Shown: positions 1 to 8,517 of the stretch, one piece after another | How the letters are laid out: the number at the start of each line of letters is the position of its first letter | Position numbering within the stretch: position 1 is the first letter of the stretch | Assembly (NCBI RefSeq): GCF_004336635.1 | Contig: NZ_SJXH01000024.1 | Span: 1-51,936, forward strand | Origin: Acinetobacter sp. ANC 4862 | GTDB taxonomy: Bacteria > Pseudomonadota > Gammaproteobacteria > Pseudomonadales > Moraxellaceae | Length of the DNA: 51,936 bases | Reading direction: 5' to 3' | The notes under the pieces: model-generated | The model's database searches: none | Seen by the model: the letters and a program-made list of their open reading frames with translations, nothing else | Told to the model about the DNA's origin: nothing | Position numbers and translations under genes: made by a program

Positions 1-119
1 TGATGTTGTTTAGCAAGCCGTTCAAAATCTTGTCGTAAGACTGGTTTAATTAACTGATGAAATACGGTATTCTGATGTGACAAAACCTGAATCCTGGTCG
101 TTAAAGTGTTTGTTTGCAC
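1..119 (-). CDS. IS4-family transposase, N-terminal fragment (partial)
   Basis: Reading starts at a GTG at 119-117 and runs off the window edge, giving about 39 residues. They are nearly the same as the N-terminus of the transposase at 21426 (both begin VQTNTLTTRIQVLSHQNTVF) and then diverge. The GTG start is inferred from the complete copy, where the preceding in-frame codon is a stop. It belongs to the DUF4372-type N-terminal region seen in some IS4 transposases. Whether the rest of the gene is intact cannot be seen. Confidence 0.85.
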   Translation of the reverse strand, partial: MQTNTLTTRIQVLSHQNTVFHQLIKPVLRQDFERLAKQH

Positions 120-185
120 TCATATTTTAACTGTTCGGACTCAGGTTTTTTTATTTAAATCAAACTATGGGACAGCAGTGAGGGA
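1..185 (-). mobile_element. IS4-family element, 5' end only (cut by window edge)
   Basis: The terminal sequence TGGGACAGCAGTG ends near base 185. Read on the minus strand, the stretch matches the first ~185 bases of the complete element at 21366-22632 with scattered substitutions, so it is a diverged relative and not an identical copy. Only the left (5') end is inside the window. The element would run out of the window to the left. Confidence 0.9.
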
Positions 186-274
186 ACATCCATTTTTAAA
201 TTTATGATGGCATAAAATCACGTACTGCTCCCTTTCCCTATGGGATGAGAAGCATTACTTCACAAGGGGGGGAA

Positions 275-1324
275 CTAAAGTGCCCCATTCTCCAATAACA
301 TCTCCAACCCTTTCACTCGACTCATATATTTAAGCCGTTCTTTTTCCCATTTTACCTGCTGCTTTAAAGATGAAGTATCTGCATCAATTTGCTTATATAA
401 GTCAGAAATTTGAACCTTCCCTTTGGACTTTTTCACTGCAATTTTGGCATTCTCTGACCAAACCAGTGAATCAATAATGTCATTTATTCGATCATCAAGT
501 TTTTGACTTTGTGCATCTAAAGCTAATTTATAAAACTTCACTTGCTCCGCGCTTAAACCCTTTTGTGAAGTACCTCTATTCTGCTCAATCTGGATTTGCA
601 GTTTCAGCAAATAGAACAAATCCTGCTGTTCATAAGCGGCATTGGCATGCTGCAGCATTTCCGTTTTTTCAAGTTTCTTGCTTTCATCTTGCTCACGGTC
701 AGGGTGAATACTCGACGCAATTTTCAAATACACAGTTTTTAAAGATTGCTCTGCCATTTTCTGAGCTTGCTCGCGTTTCTCTTGCTGTTTTTTGAGTTTG
801 GCGTGTTCACGTTGCTGTTCATGCTTTGTATTGTCCCAATCATCGAAGCTATCAAATACTGTTTCGTCTTCACCTGATTCAACGCTTTCAGACACAAAAC
901 CTGTTTCAACGAAGGGCTTTTTCTTGATTTTCTTCGCATTTGTATGTTCTGTATGTTGCTGGTAAAAGCTATCAATTTCTTCGACTGTATTGGCTTGTTG
1001 CGCTGACAAGGCTTTTGAATCTTTTAAGTATGCTGCAAGGTTTTGGATTTTTTCATCAAGCTTCACGACTTCTGCTTTTGAAAATTCACCGCCATGTAAG
1101 TGTTTCCATAACTGTTCAAGCTGCTGAAACAATACAGTATGTAATTCGTTATAAACTGGCACAAGAGTTTTACGTGCATGTTGTTGAATGTCGGCTTGAG
1201 CTTTTTCCCAAGTTGCCAAGTCTATTTTCTGCTGTTCAATTTTTTCAATCAGGCGATTCAGCTTTTTTTGTTGTGGCGAAAGCTCTGCATCTGGCTGAAC
1301 AGTGGTTTTTAAATCGAAAGACAT
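275..1324 (-). CDS. J-domain-like protein, hypothetical
   Basis: Predicted cytoplasmic protein of about 349 residues, rich in Gln, Lys and Glu with long coiled-coil stretches in the N-terminal half and a short acidic linker. About two thirds of the way along is a helix followed by IHPDRE and a second helix with an NAAY motif. This is the HPD signature of J-domains, which stimulate Hsp70 ATPase. The domain lacks the Gly/Phe and zinc regions of true DnaJ, so it is more likely a specialised J-protein than a general co-chaperone. I chose the ATG at 1324 (MSFDLK) because the upstream extension needs a TTG start. No strong ribosome site is visible for either. No operon partner is seen, since the gene lies next to the IS end. 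Confidence 0.7.
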   Translation of the reverse strand: MSFDLKTTVQPDAELSPQQKKLNRLIEKIEQQKIDLATWEKAQADIQQHARKTLVPVYNELHTVLFQQLEQLWKHLHGGEFSKAEVVKLDEKIQNLAAYLKDSKALSAQQANTVEEIDSFYQQHTEHTNAKKIKKKPFVETGFVSESVESGEDETVFDSFDDWDNTKHEQQREHAKLKKQQEKREQAQKMAEQSLKTVYLKIASSIHPDREQDESKKLEKTEMLQHANAAYEQQDLFYLLKLQIQIEQNRGTSQKGLSAEQVKFYKLALDAQSQKLDDRINDIIDSLVWSENAKIAVKKSKGKVQISDLYKQIDADTSSLKQQVKWEKERLKYMSRVKGLEMLLENGAL

Positions 1325-1590
1325 AGCGAGGAAAAAAGCAAAAGAAAAACTATAGCAATATTCCTGACCCAATGACAGATAACAGCAAGCAATCTAAAGC
1401 GAGGCAAGAGTTAAAAGGACCCATTTAATTATGGGATGATTCATTTTTTATTGTGTCATACCGGTTATTTTAAATGAACTAAGTTACTCAAATACTGGCA
1501 GTTCTTTACCGAATTATAAACATACGCCCTGCTTTACTCGGGCATAGTATAAAAAGATGAATAAACGAATAATGGAAAGGAACGACATCC

Positions 1591-2268
1591 ATGGATTGGG
1601 CAACTCTCTTTATTCATGACACCACTTGGACATTTGCCGCAGAAATCACCATACGCGTAATTCTCATGTTTAGCATGATCATGATCTTTCTGCGCTTAAC
1701 CGGTAAACGGGGTATTCGGCAACTCTCCATTTTTGAGCTGGCGATTATTTTATCTCTCGGTTCCATTGCCGGTGACCCGATGTTCACCGAAGACCTGCCG
1801 CTGATTCAAGCCCTGCTGATCATGAGTATTGTGATCACACTTTACCGCCTGACCACCTGGCTGATGATGAAATACCAGCCTTTTGAAGACTTAATCGAAG
1901 GAAAGTCGCTCTATATTGTGGAAGACGGCATGCTGGTTCTGGACAAGATTAAACGCGGTAAAATGTCGCATGATGAATTCTTTGCGGAAATGCGTCAGCA
2001 AGGCATCGAACATTTAGGTCAGGTTCGTGCCGGCTTGCTGGAAACCGACGGTAACTTTAGTATTTTGTTGTTTAAGCCCGATGAAATTCGTTACGGTCTC
2101 CCCCTTTTCCCCAAACAGTATCAGCAAACCACTCAAGTAGAACCGAAAACCTACTATGCCTGCATGCATTGCGGTTATGTCGATTATATTTTCAAGCCAG
2201 ATCAGAAATGTTCACGTTGCCAATCTTGTCGTTGGGCCAAAGCGCTTAATAGTCAGATGTTAAGATAA
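1591..2268 (+). CDS. DUF421 (YetF-like) membrane protein with C-terminal zinc-ribbon-like motif
   Basis: 225-residue inner-membrane protein. Three hydrophobic segments fill roughly residues 15-90. They contain the LRLTGKRGIRQLS and LSLGSIAGDP blocks typical of the DUF421/YetF family. A soluble domain follows with the family's LVEDGMLVLDKIKRGKMSHDEF-type pattern. Family function is not established. Unlike the minimal family form, this protein ends with CMHC then CSRCQSC, a Cys arrangement that looks like a zinc ribbon. The ATG at 1591 is preceded by GGAAAGGAACGAC, a good ribosome site. The gene appears monocistronic, with 344 bases before the next start. Confidence 0.85.
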   Translation: MDWATLFIHDTTWTFAAEITIRVILMFSMIMIFLRLTGKRGIRQLSIFELAIILSLGSIAGDPMFTEDLPLIQALLIMSIVITLYRLTTWLMMKYQPFEDLIEGKSLYIVEDGMLVLDKIKRGKMSHDEFFAEMRQQGIEHLGQVRAGLLETDGNFSILLFKPDEIRYGLPLFPKQYQQTTQVEPKTYYACMHCGYVDYIFKPDQKCSRCQSCRWAKALNSQMLR

Positions 2269-2354
2269 ATTTCCAAGTGATCTGAATAGTTGTATCTTTT
2301 GTTTAAATTAAGCTACCTTAAATTTTAGTCACAAGTCTCAATTATAAACTTCCT

Positions 2355-2371
2355 CTGGCATGCTTCCTGCT
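2355..2371 (+). promoter_or_regulatory. Sigma-54 (-24/-12) promoter candidate for gltIJKL
   Basis: CTGGCATGCTTCCTGCT fits the RpoN consensus TTGGCACG-N4-TTGCT closely. The invariant GG (2357-2358) and GC (2369-2370) are separated by exactly 10 bases. It lies about 240 bases before the gltI start, leaving a long leader. Glutamate/aspartate importers in related Pseudomonas are RpoN-dependent, which supports the call. No enhancer site was identified. Confidence 0.65.
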
Positions 2372-2612
2372 GTAGTTAAAGTCAGTTGTTATACGGAGTT
2401 TTGACTAAAAACTGGTTATTTCCTCAATATTTATCATTAACAAAACGGTAAAAAATCTTGCTTGAGCCTTGAATAGAAACTCGATTAAGATGAAAGCCAA
2501 GATTAAAAATAAACGCAACAAAAAGTGTCATTTGTTATCTCAAGCTGATGAATGAATCATCGGTTTAAATCCAAAACAAATGATGATTAATAATAGAAAT
2601 GGAGTTTTCAAT

Positions 2613-3554
2613 ATGTCACCTAAACGCACTATGACCTCTTTACTTTGTGCAAGCGCACTGATGCTTGGACTAAGCGCTTGTAGCGACAATAAAGCTCCTG
2701 CATCGGGCGAAAAAACCACTGGCGATGCAACTACCTCTGGCACGCTGGATAAGATTAAAAAATCCGGCACCATTGTGCTGGGCTATCGCGATTCTTCTAT
2801 TCCGTTCTCTTATATTGCAGACAATCCAAATCAACCGGTCGGTTATGCCCATGACCTGCAATTAAAAGTGGTCGAGGCCGTTAAACAAAAACTGAATATG
2901 CCGGACTTAAAAATTCGCTATAACCTGGTCACCAGTCAAAATCGTATTCCGCTGGTTTCAAATGGCACGGTCGATTTAGAGTGTGGTTCAACCACAAATA
3001 ACAAAGAACGTCAGCAACAAGTCGATTTCTCGGTGGGCTTCTTTGAAGTGGGTTCTCGCCTACTTACGGCTAAAGATTCAGGGGTGAAAGATTTCACTGA
3101 TCTGAAAGGTAAAAAACTGGTCACTACAGCCGGAACAACCTCTGAACGTTATATTCGCCAGCATCAGCAGGAACTCGGGATTGGTGAAATTATTTCTGCC
3201 AAAGACCATGCAGAATCATTCTTGATGCTACAAAACGGACGTGCTGCAGCATTTATGATGGATGACATCTTGCTGGCAGGGGAAAAATCCAAAGCCGCTG
3301 ATCCAAATAAGTGGGAAATTGTCGGGACAGCCCCAATTCACGAAATTTATGGCTGTATGCTGCGTAAAGGCGACACGGGCTTTAAACAAGTGGTCGATGA
3401 TGCGATTAAAGCCACTTATAGTTCCGGTGAAATCAACAAAATGTACGAGAAATGGTTCCAGCAACCGATTCCACCAAAAAATATTAATCTAAACTTCAAA
3501 ATGTCAGATCAGCTTAAAGCGTTAATTGCTACACCGCACGATCGCGATCAATAA
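2613..3554 (+). CDS. gltI: Glutamate/aspartate ABC transporter, periplasmic binding lipoprotein
   Basis: Substrate-binding protein of an amino-acid ABC importer (SBP_bac_3 family), about 313 residues. The signal sequence ends in a lipobox-like LGLSAC, so it is probably a lipoprotein held in the periplasm. The mature part opens with the family pattern LDKIKKSGTIVLGYRDSSIPFSY. It includes the ECGSTTNN ligand-loop region and DFSVGFF, all typical of GltI-type acidic amino-acid binders. I chose the ATG at 2613 because TGGAG lies 7 bases upstream; an earlier in-frame ATG at 2580 lacks a good site. First gene of gltIJKL. Glutamate/aspartate specificity is inferred from family resemblance and the permease/ATPase set. 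Confidence 0.88.
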   Translation: MSPKRTMTSLLCASALMLGLSACSDNKAPASGEKTTGDATTSGTLDKIKKSGTIVLGYRDSSIPFSYIADNPNQPVGYAHDLQLKVVEAVKQKLNMPDLKIRYNLVTSQNRIPLVSNGTVDLECGSTTNNKERQQQVDFSVGFFEVGSRLLTAKDSGVKDFTDLKGKKLVTTAGTTSERYIRQHQQELGIGEIISAKDHAESFLMLQNGRAAAFMMDDILLAGEKSKAADPNKWEIVGTAPIHEIYGCMLRKGDTGFKQVVDDAIKATYSSGEINKMYEKWFQQPIPPKNINLNFKMSDQLKALIATPHDRDQ

Positions 3555-3579
3555 ACTTTAAAACAACATACTTTCAAGG

Positions 3580-3605
3580 TCAGGTAAACGTGGATTTTTA
3601 CCTGA
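3580..3605 (+). promoter_or_regulatory. Intercistronic hairpin between gltI and gltJ
   Basis: TCAGGTAAA and TTTACCTGA form a perfect 9-bp stem with an 8-base loop. It sits between the binding-protein stop and the permease start, with no T-run after it. Such hairpins often stabilise the binding-protein mRNA or partly dampen downstream expression, giving more binding protein than permease. That role is inference. Confidence 0.6.
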
Positions 3606-3623
3606 TTCTTCGGTGGAGTCACT

Positions 3624-4367
3624 ATGAATTATAGTTGGAATTGGAGTGTTTTGTGGCAATCCACAGGAGTCGGTGATAGTACCTATTTGCAATGGGTTTT
3701 AGTGGGTCTGGGCTGGTTGTTGGTGATTGCCCTGGTCGCGTGGAGCATTGCCATGGTTTTGGGCAGTATTCTGGGCATCATGCGGACTTTACCGAACAAA
3801 ACTGCACGCGCGATTGGTACCGCTTATGTCACTATTTTCCGTAATGTACCGTTGCTGATTCAATTATTTATCTGGTTTTATGTGGTACCCAATTTTTTGC
3901 CCTCAGCCATCCGAGACTGGTGGATCAATGACCTAGGTGCCAATACTACAGCGCTGATCTCAGCCAGTGTCGGTTTGGGTTTATTTACCGCTGCACGGGT
4001 GTGTGAACAGGTGCGTACCGGGATTGAAGCCTTGCCGGTTGGACAGGTGAATGCCGGTTATGCCATGGGTTTTAGTACGGCCCAGCTCTATCGCTACGTT
4101 ATTTTACCGCAGTCTTTTCGTACCATTTTGCCACCGCTCAGTTCAGAGCTGACCAACTGTGTAAAAAACACCTCGGTTGCTTCACTGGTGGGAGTGGCAG
4201 AAATTATTTCCCAGATGAAAACCATCAGTGAATACACGCAAAACACCATCGAGATTTACACCATTGTGACCGTGATTTTCATTGTGATTAACGTCTGTTT
4301 AATCTCGGCAATGACTCTGCTGGAAAGACGCTTACATGTGCCCGGTTTAATTGCAGGAGGTAAATGA
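3624..4367 (+). CDS. gltJ: Glutamate/aspartate ABC transporter permease GltJ
   Basis: Inner-membrane permease of 247 residues, HisM/GltJ family, with about five membrane segments. The N-terminal FRNVPLLIQLFIWFYV block and the EAA loop around QVNAGYAMGFSTAQLYRYVILPQ (contacting the ATPase) identify it. A GGAG ribosome site precedes the ATG. Its stop overlaps the start of gltK (ATGA), so the two permeases are translationally coupled. It would pair with GltK to form the channel for substrate delivered by GltI. Confidence 0.9.
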   Translation: MNYSWNWSVLWQSTGVGDSTYLQWVLVGLGWLLVIALVAWSIAMVLGSILGIMRTLPNKTARAIGTAYVTIFRNVPLLIQLFIWFYVVPNFLPSAIRDWWINDLGANTTALISASVGLGLFTAARVCEQVRTGIEALPVGQVNAGYAMGFSTAQLYRYVILPQSFRTILPPLSSELTNCVKNTSVASLVGVAEIISQMKTISEYTQNTIEIYTIVTVIFIVINVCLISAMTLLERRLHVPGLIAGGK

Positions 4368-5050
4368 TGGAATGGCTCTCTGCATTTTTAAATGACTTGC
4401 AACTCTCGGGTCCTGCCTTATGGCATGGCTTTAGTATCACTTTAAAAGTGGTCTGTATTGCAACCGTGGGTGGTATTCTGATTGGCACCATTTTAGCTTT
4501 AATGCGTTTATCTTCCATTAAAGTGTTGAACTGGATTGCACAAGGCTATGTGAACCTGTTTCGCTCCATTCCCTTGCTATTGGTGTTGATGTGGTTCTAC
4601 TTTGCGGTGCCTTTTATTTATACCGCAGTCACGGGAAATTACCTGACCATCGATACCGCCTTGGTATCCAGTATTGTGGCATTCATGCTATTTGAAGCTG
4701 CCTACTTTTCTGAAATTGTGCGTGCCGGCATTCAGTCGATTCCACGTGGACAATCGGCAGCAGCTTCGGCTTTAGGCATGAGTTATGGGCAATCGATGCG
4801 TCTCATTATCTTGCCGCAAGCCTTTCGTAAAATGACGCCCCTGCTCCTACAGCAAACCATTATTTTATTTCAGGATTCAACCATGGTGTATGCCATCGGT
4901 TTACTGGACTTTTTCAGAACCAACTATGTCCGTGGTGACCTAATGTCGCTGCTGACCCAGTACATTTTATTTGCAGGGCTGGTGTATTTTACCATTAGTC
5001 TTTTGGCCACGTATGCGGTTAAAAAATTACAAAGAAGGTTACGCGTATGA
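4367..5050 (+). CDS. gltK: Glutamate/aspartate ABC transporter permease GltK
   Basis: Second inner-membrane permease of the importer, about 227 residues. It has the NLFRSIPLLLVLMWFYF block near the N-terminus and the EAA loop IPRGQSAAASALGMSYGQSMRLIILPQA. Two ATGs are adjacent at 4364 and 4367. The second has better spacing from the strong AGGAGG, while the first overlaps the gltJ stop. Its own stop overlaps the gltL start (ATGA). It forms a heterodimer with GltJ in the family model. Confidence 0.9.
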   Translation: MEWLSAFLNDLQLSGPALWHGFSITLKVVCIATVGGILIGTILALMRLSSIKVLNWIAQGYVNLFRSIPLLLVLMWFYFAVPFIYTAVTGNYLTIDTALVSSIVAFMLFEAAYFSEIVRAGIQSIPRGQSAAASALGMSYGQSMRLIILPQAFRKMTPLLLQQTIILFQDSTMVYAIGLLDFFRTNYVRGDLMSLLTQYILFAGLVYFTISLLATYAVKKLQRRLRV

Positions 5051-5790
5051 ATGATAACAAAGTGATGATCGACATTCAGAACGTGAGTAAATGGTACGAT
5101 AAATTTCAGGTACTCACAGATTGCAGCACACAAATTCGCCAAGGTGAAGTTGTGGTGGTCTGTGGTCCTTCTGGTTCGGGGAAATCCACCCTGATTAAAA
5201 CCGTCAATGGGCTGGAAGCCTTCCAGCAAGGAAACATTGTGGTCGATGGGATTTCGATTAAAGACCCAAAAACCAATTTAAACCAGTTGCGCAGCCGTGT
5301 AGGTATGGTGTTTCAGCATTTTGAACTGTTTCCGCATTTAACCATTACCGAGAACTTGACCATTGCACAGATTAAAGTTTTGGGACGTTCTGAAGCCGAA
5401 GCCAAGAAAAAAGGCTTGGCGTATTTAGAGCGAGTTGGACTGAGTGCTCAGGCAGATAAATTCCCTGCACAACTTTCCGGCGGACAGCAGCAACGTGTTG
5501 CCATTGCCCGTGCCTTGAGTATGGATCCAATTGCCATGCTGTTTGATGAACCAACCTCCGCACTTGATCCTGAAATGATTACCGAAGTTTTAGATGTGAT
5601 GGTGGGACTGGCCAAAGAAGGTATGACCATGATGTGTGTCACGCATGAAATGGGCTTTGCGCGTCAGGTGGCGAACCGTGTGATCTTTATGGATCAGGGC
5701 AAAATTGTAGAAGATTGTACTAAAGATGAATTCTTTAATACGAAGCGTGGCGAACGCGCTCAGCAGTTCCTGGATAAAATTTTGCATTAA
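5047..5790 (+). CDS. gltL: Glutamate/aspartate ABC transporter ATP-binding protein GltL
   Basis: Cytoplasmic ATPase of the importer, 247 residues, the usual length for polar amino-acid ABC ATPases. Visible motifs are Walker A GPSGSGKST at residues 40-48, the Q-loop at Gln90, the signature LSGGQQQR at 143-150, and Walker B MLFDEPTSALD with catalytic Glu168. The switch histidine follows in VTHEMGFA. Translation is coupled to gltK by an ATGA overlap. A strong terminator follows directly, closing the operon. Confidence 0.93.
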   Translation: MNDNKVMIDIQNVSKWYDKFQVLTDCSTQIRQGEVVVVCGPSGSGKSTLIKTVNGLEAFQQGNIVVDGISIKDPKTNLNQLRSRVGMVFQHFELFPHLTITENLTIAQIKVLGRSEAEAKKKGLAYLERVGLSAQADKFPAQLSGGQQQRVAIARALSMDPIAMLFDEPTSALDPEMITEVLDVMVGLAKEGMTMMCVTHEMGFARQVANRVIFMDQGKIVEDCTKDEFFNTKRGERAQQFLDKILH

Positions 5791-5805
5791 AGCTGAAAGT
5801 ATTTA

Positions 5806-5836
5806 AAAAGCAGATCATAAGATCTGCTTTTTTTTA
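5806..5836 (+). terminator. Rho-independent terminator after gltL
   Basis: AAGCAGATC and GATCTGCTT form a 9-bp stem with a short loop, followed by a run of T. A-rich sequence on the other side means it may also serve the converging carbonic anhydrase gene. Confidence 0.9.
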
Positions 5837-5847
5837 TGGGGAAAAAA

Positions 5848-6585
5848 TTATTCAAGCACCAAGCGTGCATTGGTCGGTTGTACCGGCCGGTTATTCGGAT
5901 GTTCCAGCAAACTTGAAAATGCCTGAATTTGTTGTTTCGAAGCTTGTTGAATATCTTTAAGTACAATCCAGCGTACACCTTCAGAACACGGTGGCGTGGT
6001 GAGCGAACCATTAAAACGATAATAATCTAATTTTTCAGGTAAGAAGGCAGCAGCTAAATCTTGATGTTTCAACTGTACGGCATTGCCTGCTTTTTTCGGC
6101 AATTCTTTCCAGAGTTTTTTCAGTTTTTTATTTTCCTGACCTTCGTCAAACATCACAGCAATAACGGCTAACTCGCCTTGTTCAGTGGCATGCACCAAAT
6201 GCATTTCCATGGCAAAGCTTTTGCCCTTAATGGTATTTTCGCTTGGACTATGTAAATGAAATTGTTTGAGATGAAAGCGTTTATGATCTAATTCTAGGGT
6301 ATTGCCCTCGGCAAAATTAATTTGCACGGTCCGATGATTATTAATAATCGTATCCGCTTTTGAACTGTAATTTAATTTTAAAGCCGGTAGTTTTGCCGAT
6401 ATGGTTTGATCAATATTAATCGGTGCTTGATTGACTCCTTCGCAGGCTTGATATTCAGGTTTAATCTTGCCCCATTGTGCCGGTGCAGTCTGTTTTGCAT
6501 AACCCCAATCAAACTGTGTACCTTCTGCTGCAAATGAATAATTAAACCCAACCAATGCCATTAACGCAAGCATACTCCGCTTCAT
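5848..6585 (-). CDS. Alpha-class carbonic anhydrase, periplasmic
   Basis: Secreted alpha carbonic anhydrase (reversible CO2 hydration), 245 residues. A signal peptide ends near residue 20 (SFAAEG). The zinc ligands are visible as HLH at residues 110 and 112 within FHLHSPSEN, and His129 in EMHLVH. The NQAPINI block and LTTPPCSEGV near the C-terminus are class signatures. Cys48 and Cys200 are placed to form the disulfide known in bacterial alpha enzymes. It is convergent with gltL and shares the terminator region. The upstream 600 bases are gene-free. Confidence 0.93.
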   Translation of the reverse strand: MKRSMLALMALVGFNYSFAAEGTQFDWGYAKQTAPAQWGKIKPEYQACEGVNQAPINIDQTISAKLPALKLNYSSKADTIINNHRTVQINFAEGNTLELDHKRFHLKQFHLHSPSENTIKGKSFAMEMHLVHATEQGELAVIAVMFDEGQENKKLKKLWKELPKKAGNAVQLKHQDLAAAFLPEKLDYYRFNGSLTTPPCSEGVRWIVLKDIQQASKQQIQAFSSLLEHPNNRPVQPTNARLVLE

Positions 6586-7192
6586 TATTAAATCCTAAAA
6601 TATAATATAAAATGAAGACTTATCTTCTAGAGTTAACACTTTGAACGCAAAACCAAAACTACCATTTCGTTATAGGTTTTGTATCCCATATTGATTAATT
6701 ATTCATCTTGTTTGCTTTAAAGAAATTCAGTTGCTCCTACTTTATTTTTATTTTGCTCATCTTTCATTTAGATTTCGCAGATTTCAAATAAGAGTAATTT
6801 TTTCAAAGAGCACCATAATTGCTAATAAAAGCAGCTAAAATTGCTTCATCAAAATGCATTGCTTACTTTATCTTTAAATTATTTTTAATATTTTAGATCA
6901 ATAACATTGCCACTATTCAGTGCTCGGAGAAAAAGCCGAAAAAATAGACAAAACCACAAGTCCTAAATTTAATTTACTAATCATATATTTATATATACTT
7001 TAATTTAAATCTCTTGCCTTAAATTGGTGCATGAAATGCATCTAAAAATCATGCTTTGCTTTATATCGAGTCTTGAGCATTTTTTTGCATGAATTATCAA
7101 TATTTCCCTTTTTCAAAGCTCTTCCTCAAATCCTAAGCCTCGATATACTGATCTTCTTTTTGTGAAAAACAGCACTAAAATGGGGCTAAAAT
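6586..7192. other. AT-rich gene-free stretch before the ammonium transporter
   Basis: About 600 bases with no convincing reading frame. It holds the divergent promoters for the carbonic anhydrase and the transporter, and the sigma-54-like element at 7024-7040. I see no RNA gene or repeat in it. Confidence 0.6.
7024..7040 (+). promoter_or_regulatory. Sigma-54 (-24/-12) promoter candidate for amt
   Basis: TTGGTGCATGAAATGCA keeps the invariant GG and GC with the exact 10-base spacing and the TTGG/TGCA context of RpoN promoters. It is about 150 bases before the start codon. Amt genes are classic RpoN/NtrC targets under nitrogen limitation. I found no clear NtrC site. Confidence 0.5.
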
Positions 7193-8380
7193 ATGCAAAA
7201 TATAGATTTACTCTTTCTCCTTCTTGGTGCAGTTTTAGTTTTAGCCATGCATGCAGGTTTTGCATTTTTGGAGCTGGGCACAGTACGACATAAAAACCAG
7301 GTCAATGCACTGAGCAAAATTCTGACTGATTTTTCCATTTCAGCCATCGCCTACTTTTTTGTGGGCTATTACATTGCTTATGGACAACATTTTTTCCATA
7401 TTGGCGCAACCTTAGCTGCGGATCATGGCTATAACCTGATGCGCTGTTTCTTCCTGCTGACTTTTGCTGCGGCCATTCCTGCCATTATTTCTGGCGGTAT
7501 TGCCGAACGTGCCAAAATGCGTTCACAAGCGATTGCCACCTTATTATTGGTCGCCTTAATCTATCCTTTTTTTGAAGGCATTGCCTGGAATGGCAATTTG
7601 GGATTGCAAAAATGGTTAGCAAGTACATTTGGTGCAAGTTTCCATGACTTTGCCGGTTCTGTGGTGGTGCATGCCATGGGCGGATGGATGGCTTTAGTGG
7701 CGGTGCTTTTACTTGGTGCGCGTTATGGCCGTTATAAAAAAGATGGCCGAGTAAGTGCACATCCACCCTCTTCCATTCCTTTTCTGGCTTTGGGTTCATG
7801 GATCTTAATCGTGGGCTGGTTTGGTTTTAATGTGATGAGCGCGCAACGTTTAGACGCTATTTCAGGTCTGGTTGCGATTAACTCACTCATGGCGATGGTC
7901 GGTGGAACCATTGCTGCCAACTTCATGGGCAAAAATGACCCCGGCTTTTTACACAATGGTCCTTTGGCAGGTTTGGTGGCGATTTGTGCAGGTTCTGATG
8001 TGGTGCATCCGGTTGGAGCGCTTATAATTGGAGCAGTTGCAGGCGTGATCTTCGTGAAACTCTTTACCTATACCCAAAATAAACTTAAAGTCGATGACGT
8101 CTTGGGCGTTTGGCCATTGCATGGCGTATGTGGAACATTTGGTGGCTTGGCCGTGGGTGTTTTCGGACAACAATGGTTAGGTGGCCTGGGCAATGTTTCC
8201 ATGATTTCGCAAATCATTGGTACACTCCTCGCAATCTCGATTGCACTTACTGGCGGCTTTCTGGTTTACGGTGCACTCAAAATCACCATGGGCATCCGCT
8301 TATCCCAAGAAGATGAATTTCGTGGTGCGGATTTGTCTATTCATAAAATTTCTGCTAATTCAGAAGACACCATGTTTTAA
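7193..8380 (+). CDS. amtB: Ammonium transporter, Amt/AmtB family
   Basis: Inner-membrane ammonium channel/transporter of 395 residues with about eleven hydrophobic segments. The twin pore histidines of the family are visible as His160 (DFAGSVVVHAMGGW) and His310 (PLHGVCGTFGG). There is no N-terminal signal peptide like that of E. coli AmtB. The C-terminal tail (GADLSIHKIS) corresponds to the cytosolic segment that interacts with PII proteins in better-known members. No glnK is adjacent, unlike the common glnK-amtB pair, so this is probably a stand-alone or second Amt. Expression is probably nitrogen-regulated through the sigma-54-like element upstream. A terminator follows. Confidence 0.9.
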   Translation: MQNIDLLFLLLGAVLVLAMHAGFAFLELGTVRHKNQVNALSKILTDFSISAIAYFFVGYYIAYGQHFFHIGATLAADHGYNLMRCFFLLTFAAAIPAIISGGIAERAKMRSQAIATLLLVALIYPFFEGIAWNGNLGLQKWLASTFGASFHDFAGSVVVHAMGGWMALVAVLLLGARYGRYKKDGRVSAHPPSSIPFLALGSWILIVGWFGFNVMSAQRLDAISGLVAINSLMAMVGGTIAANFMGKNDPGFLHNGPLAGLVAICAGSDVVHPVGALIIGAVAGVIFVKLFTYTQNKLKVDDVLGVWPLHGVCGTFGGLAVGVFGQQWLGGLGNVSMISQIIGTLLAISIALTGGFLVYGALKITMGIRLSQEDEFRGADLSIHKISANSEDTMF

Positions 8381-8440
8381 AGCTTAAATTTTAAACCTGA
8401 TTCTTAAACCTGATCTTTAAACTTAATTACGATTTTCAGC

Positions 8441-8466
8441 GCGACTCGAAAGAGTCGCTTTTTTTA
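8441..8466 (+). terminator. Rho-independent terminator after amt
   Basis: GCGACTC-GAAA-GAGTCGC is a 7-bp GC-rich stem with a stable tetraloop, followed by a T-run. Confidence 0.92.
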
Positions 8467-8517
8467 TCTATATAGATGTCACTTCTATTTCTAAGAATAG
8501 ATAAGTAATAATCAACC

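Noticed and set aside
2540..2773. Minus-strand frame overlapping the gltI start
   Set aside because: Lies over a clear signal peptide region and the gltI ribosome site; no independent support.
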